Part shown: one piece after another, positions 59,795-64,000 of the stretch
Numbering within the stretch: position 1 is the stretch's first letter
Layout: each line of letters begins with the position of its first letter
From: Candidatus Uhrbacteria bacterium
GTDB lineage: Bacteria > Patescibacteriota > Patescibacteriia > 2-12-FULL-60-25
Direction: 5' to 3'
DNA: 64,000 nucleotides
Assembly: GCA_016203535.1 (NCBI GenBank)
Contig: JACQMO010000019.1
Span: 1 to 64,000 of the forward strand
Notes under the pieces: model-generated
The model's input: the letters and a program-made list of their open reading frames with translations, nothing else
Told to the model about the DNA's origin: nothing
Databases searched by the model: none
Position numbers and translations under genes: made by a program

Positions 59795-61498
59795 ATGTCT
59801 CGCCTCGTGCATTCGTGGCGGCTGGTTTGCCGTATTCTCGTGCCGATCATCGTCGCCCTGTCACCTCTGTCCGCGCCTGTCGCGTTTACCTCTTCAGACC
59901 TCGCGCCCATCCCTCCCTGCGCTGTCGTTCTTCCGACAGAATCAACTTCGACACAGGCGGTAGAAACAGTTTCATCTGCGCTAACAACATCCACCACCCC
60001 GGAACCTCCAACAATCCTATCCACCGCAACGACGACGCCCGTCAATATCACAACGACAGCCGTTCCGGTCTCTGCGCCGGTCGTGCCCGCTCCACCGCGC
60101 TACGATCTGCTTCGTCTGAATGAACTCATGCCGCAACCGGCAGAGGGGAAAGAATGGATCGAAATGACCTCGATCGACCCAAACACGACGGTCGAGGTCG
60201 GCGGGCTTCGGTTGCGTGATCGGACCGGCGTGATCTTCACCTTCGCTAGCGGGACGCTCGACGCCGCGCATCCGTTCGTCGTCGCAACGCTTTCGAGCTC
60301 CCGGCTGAACAACGATGGTGACGACGTTTCGCTGGTCGACCCATCGGGCGCCATTCTCGACACCTTCGCTTACCTGGATTCGGAAAAAGGAAAAACGTGG
60401 TCGCGATATCCCGACGGCATCGGCGCGTGGGCCGTGTCAGATCCGACGCCGGACGGCAAAAACCTCGCGCCGCCCATCCCGCCGGATGAACCCGAAGAAT
60501 CCGAGGGACCGATGATCCTCCCGGCGGAAACGAACGACGAAATAGAAGAGCCGGCGCCCGCCGAAGCCGAACCCACCTCGGACACGCTCGAGCTCGGCGA
60601 GAGCATCGCGCCCGCCGAGCCGGAACCGGTCGAACAAGTCCCGCAATCGACAACTGAAAAAACGCTCGCGCGACGCGCCACGACAAATGCTATTTCCACA
60701 AAGAAAAACGCGACGAAAAAAATAACGACGACGCGAAAACTCGCTTCGGCGTCAGTATCGCCACTAACAATCACCTTCGATATGATCAATGAAGATTCAA
60801 ACCGCGGCATCCGCGTCCGCCTGAACGGTGTCGTCCGATCGCCGCCAGGACTTCTCACCGGACACGCATTTATCCTGAACGCGCCGGACGGACGAGGGCT
60901 CCTCGTGCGCGTTCCGACATCACGAAAACTTCCGGAGTTCGGCCGGAGGATGAGCATCACTGGTTCGCTTGTTTTCCAGGATTCAGGAATCCCGTACCTC
61001 AAACTCGGGGCAAAAGATGCGTGGGAGGTTGAGGCCGGAGAGGCGGGACCGGTCGTCCCGCGGACGGTCGACCTCACGATGCCCGCTGCCGAGGACGCGT
61101 GGAGCGTCGTCGCGGTGACAGGAACCGTCCGGAGTGTGCGCGGCCAGACCGTCACGCTCGAATATGCCTACGGCGATCTCGATATCGTCATAAAACCGGT
61201 GGCGAACTATCGGGCGGCCCGGCTTACCGCGGGCGACACGCTCACGGTCGTCGGATTTCTCGATATGACGCGGGAGTCGCCGCGCATTCTGCCGCGACGC
61301 GCCGACGATATCGCGATCATCGCACACGCGACGCCGAAAAAACAACCGGGCGCGATGTCTCCCCTTCCCGGATGGACGCCGCTCGGCGCGGCCGGACTCG
61401 CGATCGCGGGAAACGAGGGCGTGAAAAGCTATCGCGAACGGCGAAAAAAACGCGCGCTTGAAAAAAACATCAAAACGGATCTTAATACGATGATATGA
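59795..61498 (+). CDS. Exported lamin-tail-domain protein with C-terminal OB-like region
   Basis: The 567-residue protein has a signal peptide (hydrophobic about 14-30) and a Thr/Pro/Ser-rich stretch to about 100. A lamin tail domain follows at about 103-215 (LRLNELMPQPAEGKEWIEM, VVATLSSSRLNNDGDDVSLVD, TFAYLDSEKGKTWSRYPDG). An acidic Pro/Glu linker, then a basic Lys/Thr stretch, lead to two OB-like beta domains (RVRLNGVVRSPPGLLTG; VVAVTGTVRSVRGQTVTLEYA). Near the end is a weak hydrophobic stretch and a Lys/Arg tail, perhaps a membrane anchor. Lamin-tail domains in bacteria are often on secreted or nuclease proteins. The start is 16 codons inside the longest frame to fit the signal peptide and promoter. 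Confidence 0.75.
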   Translation: MSRLVHSWRLVCRILVPIIVALSPLSAPVAFTSSDLAPIPPCAVVLPTESTSTQAVETVSSALTTSTTPEPPTILSTATTTPVNITTTAVPVSAPVVPAPPRYDLLRLNELMPQPAEGKEWIEMTSIDPNTTVEVGGLRLRDRTGVIFTFASGTLDAAHPFVVATLSSSRLNNDGDDVSLVDPSGAILDTFAYLDSEKGKTWSRYPDGIGAWAVSDPTPDGKNLAPPIPPDEPEESEGPMILPAETNDEIEEPAPAEAEPTSDTLELGESIAPAEPEPVEQVPQSTTEKTLARRATTNAISTKKNATKKITTTRKLASASVSPLTITFDMINEDSNRGIRVRLNGVVRSPPGLLTGHAFILNAPDGRGLLVRVPTSRKLPEFGRRMSITGSLVFQDSGIPYLKLGAKDAWEVEAGEAGPVVPRTVDLTMPAAEDAWSVVAVTGTVRSVRGQTVTLEYAYGDLDIVIKPVANYRAARLTAGDTLTVVGFLDMTRESPRILPRRADDIAIIAHATPKKQPGAMSPLPGWTPLGAAGLAIAGNEGVKSYRERRKKRALEKNIKTDLNTMI

Positions 61499-62016
61499 AG
61501 AGCGTCCTACGAACCGCCGTACTCCTTTCCGGTTTAAGCGCATTTGGAGCCGGATGCCTTTCCATGCCGACGACGGGCCAACGAGCCCCGTTACAACCGA
61601 CGGAAAATAAGAAAACTCTCCTCGGAAATGAACGGAATTCGTATTGCACCGCGGAACCGGAAGAAAACGAGATCGGCGCGATGGTCTATCCGATCTCGCC
61701 GGCCTATTGGAACATGCCGCACCTCGGACAAATTTTTACGGCGCTCGACTGCAATAATCGAGAACGGGCGATGAACGTTCCGGGAATGAGGGACGGGACG
61801 TACGTCTCGGGGATTTCCCTCTCCTGGGGAGATGGCGCGCCCACCTCCGAAATGGCGGCGCTCCTCAAAAAACTTGGTTTCACGGAAACGAAATCCGGCC
61901 TCTGGCAGAAGGACGATCCGATTTCGCTGGATGGTCTCGACCAACTTCGCGCGCTCCTACGTGACCCTGAAAAAAACGGCGGCCTGGAATCCGAAGACTG
62001 CCTGAACTGCGGATAA
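61495..62016 (+). CDS. Small lipoprotein, unknown function (173 aa)
   Basis: It overlaps the previous gene by four bases (ATGA). A signal peptide leads to Cys21 (FGAGC, a slightly atypical lipobox). The mature part has YWNMPHLGQIFTALDCNN, SLSWGDGAPTSEMAALLKKLGF and a final CLNCG. It has five more cysteines. No family recognised. Translational coupling suggests it works with the lamin-tail protein at the cell surface. A terminator follows. Confidence 0.7.
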   Translation: MKSVLRTAVLLSGLSAFGAGCLSMPTTGQRAPLQPTENKKTLLGNERNSYCTAEPEENEIGAMVYPISPAYWNMPHLGQIFTALDCNNRERAMNVPGMRDGTYVSGISLSWGDGAPTSEMAALLKKLGFTETKSGLWQKDDPISLDGLDQLRALLRDPEKNGGLESEDCLNCG

Positions 62017-62033
62017 AAACGTTTTCGTCGGTC

Positions 62034-62068
62034 AAAAAGAAACAGACCCTACTAGGTCTGTTTCTTTT
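62034..62068. terminator. Bidirectional terminator between the lipoprotein gene and tRNA-Gly
   Basis: AACAGACC/GGTCTGTT with flanking A and T tracts extends to about 14 pairs. T-runs follow on both strands, so it can end both the plus-strand operon and the minus-strand tRNA. Confidence 0.8.
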
Positions 62069-62143
62069 TGGAGCGGGTAGGGGGAGTCGAACCCCCATCT
62101 CCACCTTGGCAAGGTGGCATAATAGCCGCTATACGATACCCGC
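62069..62143 (-). tRNA. tRNA-Gly (anticodon GCC)
   Basis: The minus strand folds into a normal cloverleaf. The acceptor is GCGGGTA/TACCCGC, and the anticodon arm CCACC-TTGCCAA-GGTGG has GCC at 62108-62110. The T-arm is GGGGG-TTCGACT-CCCCC. U73 is followed by an encoded CCA (62069-62071). U73 and GCC are typical of bacterial tRNA-Gly. Confidence 0.97.
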
Positions 62144-62201
62144 ACGCACGCTCCTCGAGCGACGTGAGACTATCAAGGAAAAACCGCCTTCGCAAGTCTC
62201 G

Positions 62202-63929
62202 TCACCAACTTCCCCCGCCGCCGCCTCCGCCGCCTCCTCCGGAGCCGCCGCCGGAAAATCCGGATCCTCCGGAACCGGACGACGACGGCGCGGCATACGC
62301 GCTCGACGTAGCATCCGAGTGGAGATGCCCGAGCTCCGAAGCGAACGCCGCGGCGCCCATGCTCGAGAGCGCCCCTTCCGCCCAGTCCGGCGGCGGGACG
62401 TGGAGCGACGCGAATTGCTCCGCCCATTTCTTCTCCACGCCGAACACGATCGCGTATGGCAGGAGCGCCTGAAACTCCTCGGGCGTTCGTTCCGGCGCGT
62501 TATGAAAATCCATCCGGTCCTTTTCCGTGACCGACAAAAACCACTTAAACCCCTTGATGGCCGCGAGGAGCTTCGCCCCTTTTTGATTCCGCCGCGGCAT
62601 GAACCAGCCGAACACGGCGACAATGAGTCCCGTTAAAAATGCGCTCAATGCCCCGACGCCCGTCGAGCTGAAGAAAAAGAGGATCCCCCAAATCAAAAGA
62701 ACCCCGATGATGATATACGTCGTCCGCGTCTGATTCGGTTTCGCGTCGAAAATATCAAGACGGTCTACCGATTTCTGGACGTTCGTCTTGAACGCCGCGA
62801 CGGCTTCATAAAACTTTTCACGCTTCAACTGCGACATCGTCTGTTCGTCTCCACCTTTGAACAGGCCGCGGAGGATGAACAGCTCATACGGTTCGAGTTC
62901 CTTGTCCGCGTCTTTGTGCTTTACGAACGTGAACGTTTGTTTCGAACCGAAAAGGCCCGCGACCTCCCCGAAGCGGATGTTGAGATATCCGCGCCGCGCG
63001 AGATCTATGATCGTCGCCGTGACGGTGCGCGGCGGCACCTCGCCGTCCGTCATCGCCGCTCCGACCATGGCCGGCGTAAGTTTCTCCGGCGGTTCGTACT
63101 CCGGAATGATCGCGCCGAGTTCCGGATCGCGTCCGCGCGTCCGCCATCGCCAATACATGACGCCGAACGCGATCAACGGAACAAGAAGAATCCCGTTGTC
63201 CCTGAACAGCTCCCACGTCCGATCCAGAAACGTGGGTTCCGCGATGACGCCTTTGGGGAATCCGATAACGACCGTGAGTCCTTCGCTCGGATCAAGGACG
63301 CGCGTCGTCGAAAAGACAAGTTCATCCGCTTCCGTTTCGACGGAACAGGCCTGTTCGATTGAGCCGTAGATCCCCGTAAAGCAGGTCGTTTTCACCGACG
63401 CGGGGTTCAGCCCCTCCGGAAGCGCAAGCCGAAAGGAGGCCTGCTCGATCGGAACCTGCCAGCCGTTCCCCGTCACGTTCCAATACAGTTCGTCTTGATC
63501 CGGAAAAAAATTCAGGGCGCGGTTCGTTCGATATCCGATGGCGTACACGTGCGCTCCGGTCATCGTGACGTCCGGATCGCCGATTTTCAGATTCAGGACG
63601 CCGTCGGAGGTGGATTCATCGTATTCCTCCTCCTTGCCATTACGCTCGACGGTTGTAACAGCGAGCCGCAATTTGTACGTTGCGCCTCGACGGTCATAGC
63701 TCACGGGGATGTACCGGTAGATCCCATGGCGTTCGTTCCCACCGAAATCATACGCGATCCATTCCGAGAACGTCGCCGTCCGGTCGGAGGATACGGTCGC
63801 GGTGACGTGAAATCCCGTTATCCGTTCGGGAAGATACGCTGCTTCTTCCTCCTGTGCGGAGACGGGCGGAGCACCCCCGAGGAGGATGACGCCGACCACA
63901 GACAGACCGGCGAGCAGGCGGCGCATCAT
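62202..63929 (-). CDS. DUF2207-family membrane protein
   Basis: The 575-residue protein has a signal peptide (to about 25, PPVSAQE) and an external beta-rich domain to about 235 with ERHGIYRYIPV and ALNFFPDQDELYWNVTGNGW, the DUF2207 signature. A membrane helix at about 246-264, a cytoplasmic region and two close helices at about 410-450 follow. The C-terminus ends in a Gly/Ser tail of the form GGGSW. Such proteins are widespread in small-genome bacteria; their function is unknown. The start is placed at the ATG-ATG pair (63929/63926) at the signal peptide, 21 codons inside the longest frame. tRNA-Gly lies 58 bases downstream. Confidence 0.85.
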   Translation of the reverse strand: MMRRLLAGLSVVGVILLGGAPPVSAQEEEAAYLPERITGFHVTATVSSDRTATFSEWIAYDFGGNERHGIYRYIPVSYDRRGATYKLRLAVTTVERNGKEEEYDESTSDGVLNLKIGDPDVTMTGAHVYAIGYRTNRALNFFPDQDELYWNVTGNGWQVPIEQASFRLALPEGLNPASVKTTCFTGIYGSIEQACSVETEADELVFSTTRVLDPSEGLTVVIGFPKGVIAEPTFLDRTWELFRDNGILLVPLIAFGVMYWRWRTRGRDPELGAIIPEYEPPEKLTPAMVGAAMTDGEVPPRTVTATIIDLARRGYLNIRFGEVAGLFGSKQTFTFVKHKDADKELEPYELFILRGLFKGGDEQTMSQLKREKFYEAVAAFKTNVQKSVDRLDIFDAKPNQTRTTYIIIGVLLIWGILFFFSSTGVGALSAFLTGLIVAVFGWFMPRRNQKGAKLLAAIKGFKWFLSVTEKDRMDFHNAPERTPEEFQALLPYAIVFGVEKKWAEQFASLHVPPPDWAEGALSSMGAAAFASELGHLHSDATSSAYAAPSSSGSGGSGFSGGGSGGGGGGGGGGSW

Positions 63930-63943
63930 ATTGGTGAAAATGG

Positions 63944-63950
63944 TAGAATA
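63944..63950. promoter_or_regulatory. Overlapping divergent -10 elements
   Basis: TAGAAT on the plus strand (63944-63949, preceded by TGG, an extended -10) and TATTCT on the minus strand (63945-63950) share the same bases. The minus-strand start would be about nine bases before the DUF2207 ATG; the plus-strand start is near 63956. Confidence 0.35.
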
Positions 63951-63990
63951 GACGGCGGAAACGCGCCAATCGAACCCGTTTCCGATTCCC

Positions 63991-64000
63991 ATGAAAACTT
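63991..64000 (+). CDS. Possible start of a plus-strand gene cut by the window end
   Basis: ATGAAAACTT follows the plus-strand extended -10 by about 40 bases. Only three codons (Met-Lys-Thr) are visible, so nothing can be said about the product. Confidence 0.25.

Overview
This window looks like the chromosome of a small-genome bacterium of the Candidate Phyla Radiation (Patescibacteria), most likely a Parcubacteria lineage such as Uhrbacteria. That placement is inference. It rests on a 737-residue SMC with no recognisable hinge, a ComEC reduced to its membrane core, divergent RbfA and NrnA, DUF2207 and VanW envelope proteins, a 3607-residue Cys-rich secreted protein, tightly overlapping genes and a moderately high GC content. 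No rRNA, CRISPR array, transposase or integrase was seen. The only clear tRNA is tRNA-Gly(GCC).

Layout. 0-4.6 kb: a peptide-modification (RiPP-like) locus on the minus strand. It has an S51 peptidase, a 33-codon Lys/Arg-rich peptide gene missed by ordinary gene finding, a radical SAM protein, a second radical SAM protein with an RRE-like N-terminus and a SPASM C-terminus, and a compact prolyl-tRNA-synthetase-like protein. 4.7-20 kb: envelope genes, namely a lipoprotein, the giant protein with a small membrane partner, Hsp20 and a VanW protein, plus a rod-shaped RNA with a consensus promoter. 20-27 kb: a GT-C-like membrane protein, a methyltransferase, smc, rbfA, nrnA and clpP. 27-40 kb: gyrA, a dead MBL-fold protein, galT, ruvC, rpoC and rpoB, nearly all as minus-strand operons.

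40.1-45.1 kb is an accessory island on the plus strand. It has six or seven short genes of unknown function, mostly with strong Shine-Dalgarno sequences. Between them lie long perfect hairpins, a tRNA-like sequence with a canonical T-arm, and at the end a second rod-shaped RNA. 45.2-49.2 kb carries a RodZ-like gene, ftsK and recA. 49.5-51.8 kb carries an M23-peptidase lipoprotein.

51.9-59.6 kb is one long minus-strand run: lexA, a small gene, dinB, leuS (with a Nudix domain inserted in its editing region), ugd and comEC. It starts from a LexA-controlled promoter with a GTTC-N7-GTTC box, and a matching box lies upstream of recA. 59.8-64 kb holds a lamin-tail-domain protein, a small lipoprotein, tRNA-Gly and a DUF2207 protein.

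A recurring pattern is that several housekeeping genes have their -10 element only 6-15 bases before the start codon and no Shine-Dalgarno (smc, rbfA, clpP, hsp20, galT). Genes of the RiPP-like locus and the 40-45 kb island mostly have strong Shine-Dalgarno sequences. This suggests two initiation styles and perhaps two origins. All functional statements come from reading sequence and motifs; no database search was possible.
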